DNA of 64,000 bases. Origin: Opisthocomus hoazin. Its lineage: Eukaryota; Chordata; Aves; Opisthocomiformes; Opisthocomidae. Numbering within the stretch: the stretch's first letter is position 1; the number at the start of each line of letters is the position of its first letter. Under the pieces are notes generated by a model, which had not been told where the DNA came from, ran no database searches, and saw only the letters and a program-made list of their open reading frames with translations. Below are positions 10,046-20,786 of the stretch, one piece after another. The translations under genes and the position numbers were made by a program. Location of the stretch: contig NC_134441.1 of assembly GCF_030867145.1 (NCBI RefSeq), forward strand, positions 2,318,001-2,382,000. Reading direction: 5' to 3'.

Positions 10046-10474
10046 CATAGAATCATAGAATCATAGAAAGTTTTGGGTTGGAAGGGACCCCCAGAGGTCA
10101 TCCAGTCCAACCTCCCCGCAGCGAGCAGGGACACCACTAACGAGATCAGGGTGCTCAGAGCCCTGTCCAACCTGGTCTGGAATGTTTCCAGGGATGGGGC
10201 CTCCACTACCTCTCTGGGCAACCTGTTCCAGTGTTTCACCACCCTCATTGTAAAGAATTTCTTCCTTATATCCAGCCTAAACCTACCCTGTTTTAGTTTA
10301 AAACCATTACCCCTCGTCCTGTCACTGCTGTCTCTGCTAAACAGATTGTCCCCATCTTTCCTATCGGCTCCCTTTAAGTACTGAAAGGCTGCAATCAGGT
10401 CTCCCCGCAGCCTTCTCTTCTCCAGGCTGAACAAGCCCAACTCTCTCAGCCTGTCCTCACAGGAGAGGTGCTCC
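10046..10474 (-). mobile_element. CR1 LINE, 5'-truncated, inside ERV2
   Basis: The minus strand encodes the CR1 ORF2 C-terminus ([52 protein letters not shown]) and ends at the left with a TCTATGATTCTATGG tail. It is close in sequence to the copy at 18781-19937. Confidence 0.9.
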
Positions 10475-11770
10475 TATCTTCTTCCCTATTTTGACCCCCC
10501 CAGCTCCACCAAGGGTGGGGCACCAGGACTTGGCCTCAAAGCGATTTCTCGCCCTGCCCATCTCTGCACAAGCTGTTCCAGCTTCTTGGTCGGGAGTCCA
10601 TCCATGAGGTCCCGGGGAATGCCCTTCTGCAGCCCCAGCTGCCAGAGTCCCTGCCGACTCAGGGGCTTTTCTTTCCCGGCCAGATCCGGGCTTTTCCCCA
10701 AGGAAACAGCCGTTTGCTCCCTCGCTCTGCGGCTCTCGGCTCTGGTTCCAGCCCTCGGATGTGGCCGCTGACAGGTCCGTGTCTCCTCCCGCAGTTCATC
10801 AGCTCTGGGGCTGTCTCCCCCCATGTCCACACTTTCCTCCCTGGCCACCGATGGTTGGGGGTCACCCCCCCTCCCCGGGCAGCCACGGTTCTCTCCTCGC
10901 TGGGGGTGTTTTGGATCCTCCCCTGCAGCTGGATCCCTGCGGGTTTCAGGGATGCGGGAAGCCCCCGCATCGGGGCAGTCGTTCTCTCGGGCTCTGCCGG
11001 CAGCAGCATTGGGGAGCTCAGATCAGGCTCGGGCTCCCGGCCATACAGCATCCGCAGGCAAGCCACTCTCTGCTCGCTTCCCAGAACTGAGCTGCCGTGC
11101 CCGTCAGGGCCGGGGGACCCCCCCTCTCCAGCGGGTCGGACCCCCCCTGCCCAGTGCATGGCCCTGAGCCAGCGACCGCAGGGCTCGGCGATCGCCGGGG
11201 GTGAAGAACCCGCCTGGGCCCCAGGACCCTCCCGCTGCCCTTTGCGACAACAAGATCCCGTCGCCCCCGACAGGGACACCCTCCAGACATACTCGGTCTC
11301 CGATTCTCTCGCGCTTCTCGCAGAATCTTCTCGCAGCTTTGCCAATTCGGTTGCCGCAAAAGGGATTTCTTTAGTAATAACCTGGGGACGATGATCACCC
11401 GTCGTCTTCACACACGAATTCCGTTTGAACCAAGGGGTACGTGTGGGGGGGGCTGCCTGCGGTCTCTTTTGCTCCCTTCAAGTCCCCCTGGGGATAGATT
11501 GATCGCATCCCTTTCTCTGCCCGCGCTACTTCTGTTTCTGCCAAGGAGTCTGCGTCCCTCCGGAGCCGATTCCTTAACTCCTCCTTCAATATTACGTTTT
11601 GGCACCTCTCCTCTTCCAGCAGCCGTTTACTTTCCCACAGCGTTTCTACCGCCGCTTGCAGAGAATCTCCCACTGCCTCAGCCTGACCAGACCTCCGGTT
11701 CCTTTCCTCCACCGCAGCAGCCAAACTCGCTCCCAACACCGCACAGACGATCGCTTTTCCCTTCCCGCTC
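10475..11770 (-). pseudogene. gag: ERV2 gag remnant
   Basis: The N-terminal part (11739-11395) is a coiled coil (AAVETLWESKRLLEEERC). Next comes a capsid-like part (ATELAKLREDSARSARESET, ETEYVWRVSLSG) in a shifted frame. Finally a segment with QGLWQLGLQKGIPRDLMDG and KKLEQLVQRWAG near 10550-10700. Several frameshifts separate these. At 11770 it is cut by the ERV3 LTR. Confidence 0.65.
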
Positions 11771-12306
11771 TGTTATAAATGATAATACGTCATTTGCATT
11801 ATCTTTATTAATATTTAAGGCAATAAAAAGCAAGCAAACAGCGCTGGGTGCGCGGGGAGTCGCTGCTCCACCAACACGCACACCTTCTGATGGCATCGGC
11901 GGGCTTTAGAGCCTCTCCAAGCTGTTCGTTTCCGCGAAGTCTCGTCCTTCTTTCGATTCTCTGTGCTTACGTGGCATCATTTATTGCCGCATGCGTCATA
12001 TGATGTTGGTGGTCTTTATAGTTCCTCTGGTGGTCTTCGGGATGAAGAGTCTCTTCTTCCTCGGTGTCCTCTAAATGTCCTTTTTTGGTGCACTGCTGCA
12101 GCCTCCCCGCCGCTGCCCGCTCGTCTTGCACAAGCGATATATTTAGCGCAGTCCCACACCGCACTGCACTTCTCTATCAGCCCAGTCTCACAGCCATATC
12201 CTGGCTGTCGTTCCACGCCTGATGTGGTTTTGTTATCTCACATGATGCTGTTTCCACAGCTGCACAATCTGTGCACTCAACACGAATCGTCTTCCAGTCT
12301 ATTACA
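11771..12306 (-). mobile_element. ERV3 3' LTR
   Basis: On the minus strand it starts TGTAAT at 12306, directly after the purine tract AAAAAAGATGGGGG (12309-12322), and ends CATTTATAACA at 11771. AATAAA (minus) lies at 11804-11809, close to the 3' end. The terminal 30 bp match the 5' LTR stump at 20755-20786. Confidence 0.8.
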
Positions 12307-12364
12307 ATCCCCCATCTTTTTTCTGCATCCCATTGATTCGCGTCCTTGCTTCAAATCGAGCTAA

Positions 12365-13860
12365 AGCTCGTTGAATCGGAGTGGGCTCCTTTTCTTCATT
12401 TTAATTATCATCAAGGAATGGGTTTCTCCCTTTTGAACCATTTTTGGATCCATTGGTATTGCAAAAATTTCCATCCCTTGAACAATGGATTGAATTAACC
12501 GAATAAAGCGTGGAATCATACAGGGTAAAAACAAAAGTTCTATAAAAGAGCATAATCATATGAATCCCAACTTTTTCCACGAAATCCCGTTAAACAAATT
12601 ATCCCACCAGTTATCAGATAAAATAGAGTTCCATTTCTGTACTGGCACATGAGCAATTCTTTTTATTTCATCAGCAATTTTTGTAATAGCTTCTCTGTTA
12701 TCATCTATTTCTAGACAACACTCTGAGGTATTAAACTTTTCACCAAGTTCCCTCGCCTTCCGTAGAGCTGGTGGTATATACCAATTTACATGGGACGTGG
12801 CCCACGTCTTTAGTGAAATTATTTCCTTCCCTGGCTATACAAATTTGACCAGTTACTTCATGGCTTCAGATCCTTCCCTCAGGTCTCTTCTCTCTGAGAG
12901 AAGTGTGAGTTTGATTCCACAATAGGATTTGTTCTGGGGTTAGTCCCTCTCCCCTCCAGGGCCGTTGTTCAGTCATTTGTGAGCCTCCGCAAATCCAACA
13001 ACCAGTTACGTTTCATTCTTGTGCTCTCTTTTGCATTAAATCTATGAACAGGTTTTTACCTGGGCTGGGTAGATCCCACTCGCTGAGCCCTTGTTTTAGT
13101 TTATCATATATGTTCGCGGGTGGCCTGCCCGGTTGTTTAAAGTGCTGTATTTGTTTGGTTCCATTTCTAACTAATTCCTCTTTAGTTTGATCTTGCACTC
13201 CCCCTCCATCAGTGTATCCCCACATACCTGTTTTGGGAAGAGTCCGCACCGCTGTTCTTCCATATCGGGTCAGTCAACAGCACTTAGAGCAGGCGTCTTG
13301 GGTTGATTCCCCCAAATTCGAGAACAAAAGCAGTATCCCTAGAATCCATTTTACCCCTCTGCCTCCCTCGCCTACCGGGTTGCTTCCGGCAGCGGGTTTT
13401 CTGTTTTTCTTCTCGACAGCAAGGGTAACGGCCTGGGATTTCCCATCTGCTTTGTTTCCCTTCATGTTCCTTTTTGACAGCTTCCCAGCTCTTAGCTTTG
13501 ACTGCTTCCCAGCTACGGCAAGAACACCAGGGCACCTGGCTGCTTTTACAACTCTCCCTTTTCCCAGTCACAGCTTTGCTTTGCAATTCACCTCCAGTAC
13601 CGTGTATGAACAATTTTCCACCACTGTGGCCCGTTTGATCCAGTGATTCTTTGCTATTAATTTTTTTTTAGTGTTTGCTCAGTAATTATATGCTCAAGAT
13701 GTTCACACTCCAGGCATAAGCCTTTAGGGGCGTATTTCCCAGGGAAGTGGTGGTAACACCACTCTTTATGGTAATTGCATTGAGCCCATACTGTTGGGTT
13801 ACAGTCACAATGACTTTTATCACAAACTAGTGGAGACATCTGTCCTTTTGGAAGATTATC
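12365..13860 (-). pseudogene. env: ERV3 envelope gene remnant
   Basis: Minus-strand frames contain a surface-subunit CWIC motif (12989-13000), the CxxC type of gammaretroviral envelopes, preceded by KLKQGLSEWDLPSPGKNLF. Downstream there is a transmembrane part with a Cys pair (TSECCLEIDD), a heptad region and a WWDNLFNGISW membrane-proximal part. Several frame breaks and stops are present, including one just before the membrane span. Confidence 0.65.
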
Positions 13861-14880
13861 CGTAAATCCTCCCTTCGTGAATCGGCCCCTTTATTCGCGA
13901 TGCGCGAGTGCAACCTTTTTCTGCGTTTCGGACAGCAGTTTCTGTAGTCAATAAAACAAGAGAAGGTCCTTCCCATCGAGGAGACAAACTTTCTTCTTTC
14001 CATGTTTTGATCAACACTTTGTCTCCGGGCTTAATTTTGTGTATGGTAAAATCCAAAGGGGCTGTTTAAGCCAAAATTGCTTTTTTCCTAAGTTCCTTAA
14101 TATTCTCAGCAATAGTTTTAATGTATTGCTGCATCGAATAATCTCCAATCAGGGTCTCGTTAAGGGGCATCCCCTGAGAATATGGCATTCCATATAACAT
14201 TTCATGAGGGGAAATCCCCGTATACGTATTCGGCATAGTTCTTCTATTTAGTAAAGCTAAAGGTAGACATTTAACCCATGATAGTTTGGTTTCTATTACT
14301 AATTTAGACAATTGTGGTTTCAAGGTTTGATTCATTCATTCTACCCTTGCTGAACTTTGCGGGTGTCACGGTGTATGATATTCCCAGGTGATCCCCAAAG
14401 CTTAAAGCGCTTTCACAACCTCTGAGGTAAAGTGCAAACCTGGGTCAGAATCAATCGCCCGCACTATGCCATATCTGGGGATAATAGGCTCTAATACAAT
14501 TTTAGCTACTGAAGAGGCGGTAGCCCTTGCTGTGGGAAATGCTTCGACCCAGTGGATAAGTTGATCTGGGATAACAAGTAGATACCTCCACCTCCCGGCT
14601 TGGGGCAACTTGGTAACATCTACTTGGATCTTTTCCAATGGTCTGTAGGCAGTTTGTCTCCCTCCAGCTGGGGCTCGACGTAAGGCTCGCTTATTCACTT
14701 TCTGGCAAGTGAGGCATCCATAGGTAGCTTGTTTCGCGACATCGTATATTCCAATACAAGCAAAATGTTTTAAAAAATGGTCACTTAAAGCTTTGGTTCC
14801 CCAACGCGTTCTCTCATGGAGCTGATCAATGATTCTTCTTGCATACGATTTTGGTAGAATTTCTCTACCGTCTGGCAAAA
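13856..14880 (-). pseudogene. pol: ERV3 integrase
   Basis: Minus strand, three pieces. 14878-14402 carries the H..H..C..C zinc finger (HERTRWGTKALSDHF, CLTCQKVNK) and core DVTKLP and DSDPGLHFTSEV. 14335-14066 carries MNQTLKPQLSKL and GISPHEMLYGMP. 14056-13856 carries the C-terminal GDKVLIKTWKEESL and WEGPSLVLLTT. Stops between the pieces disrupt the frame. Confidence 0.8.
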
Positions 14881-14965
14881 CCCACTTACTATTTTTAAAT
14901 TCTGCCCCTAGTTTCTTAATATTTTCTAATTCTTGTGCGGTGAACCTTTTTTCTTTTAATGTCTC

Positions 14966-15760
14966 CTATTCTTGTAACTGTAATGTCAGAACGGGAGAGG
15001 GTTGCGTCCTCATGGCCGCTTCCTCAGCCTCCTTATCTGCTAGGTTGTTTCCACGAACCCAATAACTGGTGCCCTGTTGATGACCCCTGCTATGGGTTAC
15101 AGCTATTTCTTTTGGGCCCTTCAAGGAGTCTAAAATTCGCACAGTTAAGCCTTGATGGGTTAGCTCTTTGCCTTGTGTATTCATTAATCCTCTTTCTTTC
15201 CAGTTTTTTCCAAAGGTATGCACTATGCTATAAGCGTACTTTGAATCTGTAAATATAGTCCCGACCTTATCCTTTAATAGCTCTAACGCCCTCCACAAAG
15301 CATAGAGTTCACAAGCTTGTGCTGACCAGGAGGTACTTACGGAACCTGATTCTGCTACCTCCATTTTTCTTCCGTCCACTATTGCATACCCTGATTTTCG
15401 CTTGCCTTCAACTACTCTCGAAGACCCGTCTATAAATAATCTTTCTCCTGTTTCTAACTCTACCTCCTCTAAATCTGGTCTTACTTTGGTTTGTAGTTCT
15501 ATGACCTCTATGCAATTACGCTCAAGTTGGTTTTGGGGTTCTCCGTATAAAAACTGGGATGGATTCTGCGCTTCAGTTACTTTTAACTCTAACTCCGGGG
15601 AGTCTATGAGAATGGCTTCATATTTTAACATCCGGCTGTCAGTTAGCGATTTCTCAGCCCTTTGCTGTAACACCCCTCCAACATTACAAGGAGCCAATAC
15701 TACTAACTTTCCACTAAAAGTTATCTTTTTTGTTTCCCCTATCAGGAGTGCAGTAGCCAC
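14966..15760 (-). pseudogene. pol: ERV3 RNase H domain
   Basis: An open stretch of about 260 codons on the minus strand includes LFIDGSS, ACELYALWRALE, IFTDSKYAYSIV and NNLADKEAEEAA, i.e. the D-E-D-D catalytic set of a retroviral RNase H with the HS-R-GHQ loop preserved. It is preceded by the RT connection. This is the best-kept part of ERV3 pol. Confidence 0.85.
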
Positions 15761-15805
15761 AAGGGCTTGTAGACAGGTGGGCCATCCTCTACTGACCAGG
15801 TCTAA

Positions 15806-17330
15806 TCATTTGGAAAAATACCCTCTTGGTTTCTTACTACCAGCCCAATCCTGTGCTAGTACTCCATAGGCTGGCTGGTTGGATACATTTACAAAGAGGT
15901 GGAAGGGTTTGTTTAGATCAGGGAGGCTCAACACTGGGGCTTCAACCAGGGAGCGCTTAATCTTATTGAACAGCTGATCATCTTCCAGAGTCCATTTTAA
16001 AGAATTAGTAGTTAATTTTTCATACAAAAACTTCACCTTTTCACTGGATCCCTCAATCCATCGATGGCAGTATCCTAATAATCCTAGAACCTGTCTAATT
16101 TCTCTTTTGGATCGAGGGGGGTGCATGGACAGAATCCCTGAGATTCTGTCTGGGTCCAATTTCTTTTTCCCTTGACTTTGCCAATGTCCTAGGTGTTTTA
16201 CCTCTGACTCAGCAAATTGTAATTTTGCTTTTGATACTTTGAGTCCCTTAGTTCCTAAAAAGTTGAATAATTTAACAGTCCCATCCTTCACTTGGCCTTC
16301 AGTTTTTCCTGCGACTAATAGCTTGTCTACATATTGTAATAGTTTGGTCCCTTCAGGGGATTCAAAATCTAACAATTTTTCTAGGGCTTGCCCAAATAAG
16401 TTGGGGGACTCCGTAAATCCTTGGGGAAGGACGGTCCATCAGAGTTGTTGCTCCCTATTTGTTTCCGGATCCTCCCATTCAAAGGCAAAATAATCTCTAC
16501 TTTCCTCATCTCTAGGGCAAGCCCAAAAGGCGTCCTTGAAGTCTATCACACTATACCAAACGTTCTCGGGGGACAAACGGCTGAACAAGGTATAGGGATT
16601 GGCCACCACTGGAGATCGAGTAATTGTCCTTTGAGTTACCGCACTCAGATCTTGAACTAGGCGGTAGGACCCATCCGACTTCTTCACCGGTGATATGGGG
16701 GTGTTGTGTGGGGACAGGCACAGTTCTAATGTGCCCTGTTTTAAAAGGCTGTCTATGACAGGTTTTAAGCCCTTTCTCCCTTCTAAGGTGTTCTGGTTTG
16801 GCTGCGGCCGGCAACAAAAGCGCCACGCGGCCGCCCCTCCCCCCACCGGGGTGCGGAGGAGAATGGAAAGAAACAGGCAGACACTGGTGGGTCGGGATAA
16901 GGGCAGTTTAACAGAACAGCAAACAGAGGGAACAGGAACAACAACGGTACAGAAAAGGGGAATACACAACACAAACCCGCAGAACAGAGCCCGCAGAACA
17001 GACCCGCTCTCCTGGACTGCTGCCGCACGGTCCCGAGCTGCGAGTGAGTTCCTGCCGCTCCGCTCCCCGCCACGGGAACCCAGCGTGATGGCACAGGGTA
17101 TGGAATACCCGGCTCTGTTTGGCCAGGTTGGGTCAGCCCACCCGGCTGTGCCCCTTCCTGGAGTCCTGTGAAAATTAACCCTGTCCTTGCCGAACCCAGG
17201 ACATAAGGATACAGGACATTGTCGTACCCTAATAGGAATATGCAAATCTTTCACTTCTATTTTCATGGGTTCAGTTTCCAATTTTCCGATATCCCCAGTA
17301 TTGTGCCAAACTCTAGAATCTATTTTATTT
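15806..17330 (-). pseudogene. pol: ERV3 reverse transcriptase, split by a solo LTR
   Basis: The N-terminal part lies right of the LTR (17209 and up), the rest from 16788 down. Visible: SPHNTPISPVKKSDGSYRLV, VIDFKDAFWACP (catalytic Asp kept), then QYVDKLLVAGK where gammaretroviruses have YVDD, so the second active-site Asp is Lys. Further on LGLLGYCHRWIEG and FHLFVNVSNQPAYGVLAQDW. A frame break lies near 16400-16440. The insertion at 16789-17203 alone would inactivate it. Confidence 0.85.
16784..17208 (-). mobile_element. Solo LTR with 5-bp target duplication
   Basis: The element spans 16789-17203 (415 bp) and reads on the minus strand from TGTCCTGGGTTCGGCAAGG to ...AAACCAGAACA, termini typical of a widespread avian LTR family. 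TAAGG is present at both sides (16784-16788 and 17204-17208). No internal retroviral sequence is present, so it is a solo LTR. A 5-bp duplication suits ERVL-like or spuma-like integrases. Confidence 0.9.
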
Positions 17331-17439
17331 TCATCTTCTATGGTTAAAGTGCACAACTTTATTTCAAGCTTCCCATTTTTCATTTCTATCTTTAATCCTA
17401 GTGCAATGATTAAATCCCTTCCCAGTAAGTTATTTTCTG

Positions 17440-17690
17440 CCTCAGGTACTACCAATAAATCGTTTAGGCATATACATTCATCTGATTTAATTTCAACATT
17501 ACCTATGATAGAACTCGAAAGGGTTCTCCCTTGGCCCCAACGACCAAGGCAGTTTTGTTCCCCTTCTTGATTCCTTTTGGTGTACTCCTCATGGCTGATT
17601 TTTAGTGCCTGTATCGACTCAAAATATTACTTCCTCTTTCTGGGGACCTTTTAAAATTTTTATCAAAGGCTCTTCTGATGTTCTGGTCCC
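17440..17690 (-). pseudogene. pro: ERV3 protease
   Basis: The minus strand at about 17600-17620 encodes VDTGTK, the aspartic protease active site, and about 140 bases on NNLLGRDLIIALGLKI, the conserved LLGRD(L/I) near the protease C-terminus. The frame follows gag after its stop codon near 17715, as in gammaretroviruses that read through the gag stop. Confidence 0.7.
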
Positions 17691-17714
17691 CGAAAAGTAT
17701 AGTCCCTGACATCC

Positions 17715-18780
17715 CTACTCGTCTTCCTTGAACACTTTTTCATCTTGTTCTGTCTTTTTACAATTCCCCTTCAGGTGTCCCTTCTTCTTCCAACAGAAAC
17801 AAGGAGGAATTGTAGGTGTATCATGATTAAATTTTCTAGTCTTAGGTATGTTCTTTGATCTTTTCTCGGGCTCTGTTCCCCTTTTCTGGGTTTCCCGAAC
17901 AGTTGCCACAAATATTTTGGCTTTAGCTTTTCGTTTCTCCTCATCTCTCCTGACATAAACCTTTTGAGCCTCCTGTAAAAGTTCCTGTAATCCTCGACCT
18001 TGCCAATCTTCTATTTTCTCTAATTTCTTTCTAATGTCTCCCCAAGATCTGGCTACAAATTGCGTCTTAAGTAGAGCTTCACCAGCTGGTGAATTTGGAT
18101 CCACCCCTGAATACATCTGGAGATTTTTCCTCAATCTTTCTAGCCAGTCAGTGGGAGACTCATCTTTCCCTTGGTGTTCACCAAAAGCTCTGTTGATGTT
18201 CTGGCCTCGGGGCATTGATTCTCTAATTCCCTGTATAATCATAGTCCTTAAATCCTTCATACTCGGTCCACCTTGTGCAGCCTGGTGATCCCAATTTGGA
18301 TTTAGGTTTGGCCATTTTGGATCCCCAGGAGGGCCACCCTGATTTTGTTGTTCCCAAATCCGCATTCCTGCCTGGCGGATCATTTGTCTCTCTTCTGTTG
18401 TAAAGAGGATGCCTACAATTGATGAGTCTCTTCCCACGTCTAAGTATTTGGCCCTAAAAATTGATCCAGTCTTTCCGCTGCTCCCAAGGGATCATCCAGT
18501 AGTTTTCCCATTTCCTTTTTAAAGGTTCTCACATCCCCTGTGCTGAGGGGAACGGCCACAAACCCAATTCCCCTGTTATTCCCTCCTAAAGGTACTTCTC
18601 TTAATGGATATAACCTACCTCTGATCCCTTCTTCGCTATCACTGTCAGGGGTTTTTTGTTTGGTTTTACTTCGGGTTCGCTGAGACGGGGGTGATGAGGG
18701 TGAGGGTGAGGCAGGGACTGAAGGGTTCTGTGGGGGAGGTAGGTGAGCAGGACTCTGGTCCTGTCCATGGGGCGGTGGCA
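17715..18780 (-). pseudogene. gag: ERV3 gag capsid and nucleocapsid
   Basis: From 18780 leftward: a proline-rich linker ([19 protein letters not shown]), a basic patch, capsid start [20 protein letters not shown], then after a frame break at about 18440 the capsid C-terminus (RESMPRGQNINRAFGEHQGK) and a highly charged tail with one CCHC-like knuckle, CFCWKKKGHLKGNC. There the expected second Cys position holds Trp. A stop follows at 17715. Confidence 0.8.
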
Positions 18781-19937
18781 AATCATAGAATCACAGAAAG
18801 TTTTGGGTTGGAAGGGACCCCTAGAGGTCATCCAGTCCAACCCCCCCGCAGCGAGCAGGGACACCGCTAACGAGATCAGGTTGCTCAGAGCCCTGTCCAA
18901 CCTGGTCTGGAATGTTTCCAGGGATGGGGCCTCCACTACCTCTCTGGGCAACCCGTTCCAGTGTTTCACCACCCTCATTGTAAAGAATTTCTTCCTTATA
19001 TCCAGCCTAAACCTACCCTGTTTTAGTTTAAAACCATTACCCCTCGTCCTGTCACTGCTGTCTCTGCTAAACAGATTGTCCCCATCTTTCCTATCGGCTC
19101 CCTTTAAGTACTGAGAGGCTGCAATCAGGTCTCCCCGCAGCCTTCTCTTCTCCAGGCTGAACAAGCCCAACTCTCTCAGCCTGTCCTCATAGGAGAGGTG
19201 CTCCAGCCCTCGGATCATTTTTGTAGCCCTCATTTGGACCCGCTCCAACAGTTTCATGTCCTTCTTGTGCTGAGGGCTCCAGAGCTGGACGCAGGACTCC
19301 AGGTGAGGTCTCACCAGAGCAGAGTAGAGGGGCACAATCACCTCTCTCGACCTGCTGGCCACGCTTCTCCTGATGCAGCCCAGGACACGGCTGACCCTCT
19401 GGGCTGCCAGCGCACATTGCCGGCTCATGTCCAGCCTTTCGTCTATCAGTACCCCCAAGTCCCTCTCAGCAGAGCTGCTCTCGATCCTTTCATCCCCCAG
19501 CCTGTATTGGTACCAGGGATTACCCCGAACCAGGTGTAGGACCTTGCACTTGGCCTTGTTGAACCTCATGAGGTTCACACAGACCCACCTCTCCAGCTTG
19601 TCCAGGTCCCTCTGGATGGCATCCCATCCTTCTGGTGTCTCGACCGTACCACTCAGCTTGGTATCATCTGCAAACTTGCTGAGGGTACACTCGATGTCAC
19701 TGTCCATGTCATTGATGAATATATTGAACAGCACCGGTCCCAGTACGGACCCCTGAGGGACTCCACTCATCACTGGTCTCCATCTGGACATTGAGCTGTT
19801 GACCACTACCCTTTGGCTGCGACCATCCAACCAATTCCTTGTCCACCGAGCGGTCCACCCATCAAATCCATGGCTCTCCCATTTAGAGAGAAGGATGTTG
19901 TGGGGGACTGTGTCAAAGGCTTTAGAAAAATCCAGAT
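18781..19937 (-). mobile_element. CR1 LINE, 1.16 kb, in ERV3 gag
   Basis: The minus strand is open from the RT palm ([16 protein letters not shown] region, [21 protein letters not shown]) through the ORF2 C-terminus, ending in a TCTATGATT tail at the left. About 350 codons lack any stop, so it is one of the younger CR1 copies here. It splits gag between matrix and capsid. No clear target duplication, as is usual for CR1. Confidence 0.92.
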
Positions 19938-20356
19938 AGATGATCTAAATGATCTAAAGGTTCCCAGTTTTGCCCCTTTTCTTTGATTAGCCATAATAGC
20001 GCAGGCTTAGAGGAACCTGTCCATAAAGCAGCATAATCACTTTCTTCCTGACTGAATGGTTCTTTGGCATTTACATAAATATTCAAAGCCGGACAGATCC
20101 AATCATCAAAAGACCCGAATATTGGCCAATATAAATGATCAGGTCTTATGGGTTCTTTGGTCCATTCTTCCATGCAGTACTGAATAATTTTTTCCTTACT
20201 TTTGTCTTTTCTAGATTCCCCTGTATCCCAATGCTTAATCATTAACCCCAGGGGACTGTCCTGGGGTATTTCAAGTAAGTCGCTCCCCTTCCTTGTATTT
20301 CTAGGACCTCTCTGTGGGTCCTTTGGGCCGGGATTTTTACTTTTCCCTTGACCCAT
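19938..20356 (-). pseudogene. gag: ERV3 gag matrix
   Basis: Starts MGQGKSKNPG at 20356, with Gly2 as a myristoylation site. Contains SPLGLMIKHWDTG, IIQYCMEEW and RPDHLYWPIFGSFDDW, a gammaretroviral-type matrix. Cut by CR1 at 19937. Confidence 0.8.
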
Positions 20357-20733
20357 CCTGACTGGTGCTCCTGAGAGCGGGGTCCCAAAAATCCCCCCCT
20401 TCGCAGCCGCTTCGTCCCTTCGCTGGCCAAGTCCCTCGTGGGAGACTGGCACCGCAGCTGGGAGGACTCCGCACTGGCTCCGCGGATGAGCTGCGTCTCA
20501 CTTGCACACAGTCTTTCTCCCACTCAACCGAACGATGCTCACAGTCCGATGTTCTCGGCCGGGTCTTCGTGCACCAGAATTACAGGTGAATTTTTCTGCA
20601 GATTCCGGGGAGCTCAATTCTTTGCTCACTTCTTATTTTTCGTCATCTCGCTGGTCTCTGGAGCCACCCCAACCAGAGCCACGAGATCGTGGGGCGCCCC
20701 CTGATCCAGGCAGCACCCGGATGATCCAAGGAG

Positions 20734-20751
20734 ATCACGTCGGGGTCACCA
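20734..20751 (-). other. ERV3 primer binding site (tRNA-Trp type)
   Basis: Minus strand TGGTGACCCCGACGTGAT, identical to my recollection of the tRNA-Trp primer site of avian leukosis-type viruses. It lies three bases after the LTR end (20755) and about 380 bases upstream of the gag start, which fits a leader. Confidence 0.85.
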
Positions 20752-20786
20752 GATTGTTATAAATGACAACACGCCACTTGCAATGT

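Larger units (their letters stand above)
8226..11770 (-). mobile_element. ERV2: decayed minus-strand gag-pol provirus
   Basis: On the minus strand the order is gag (11770-10475, split by a CR1), protease (about 10000-9705), reverse transcriptase (about 9600-9000), connection/RNase H and integrase scraps (about 9000-8320) and a possible env start (8316-8226). The gag N-terminus is a long predicted coiled coil. No LTR or primer site is left: the right side is cut by ERV3 and the left side by ERV1. Many frameshifts; inactive. The family is not the same as ERV1 or ERV3 judging from gag. Confidence 0.75.
11771..20786 (-). mobile_element. ERV3: minus-strand gammaretrovirus-like provirus
   Basis: All parts are present on the minus strand: 5' LTR stump (20755-20786), primer site (20734-20751), gag matrix (from 20356), CR1 insertion (18781-19937), gag capsid/nucleocapsid (to 17715), protease (about 17690-17440), RT (interrupted by a solo LTR), RNase H, integrase, env (about 13860-12365), purine tract and 3' LTR (11771-12306). 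Stops and frameshifts occur in pol and env. The 5' LTR is cut after 32 bp by a CR1. The 3' LTR lies directly against ERV2 gag, so ERV3 inserted into ERV2. Confidence 0.85.

Noticed and set aside
8226-11770. ERV2 as a duplicate of ERV3
   Set aside because: ERV2 gag has a coiled-coil N-terminus and different capsid, protease and RT sequences; the two are not copies of each other.
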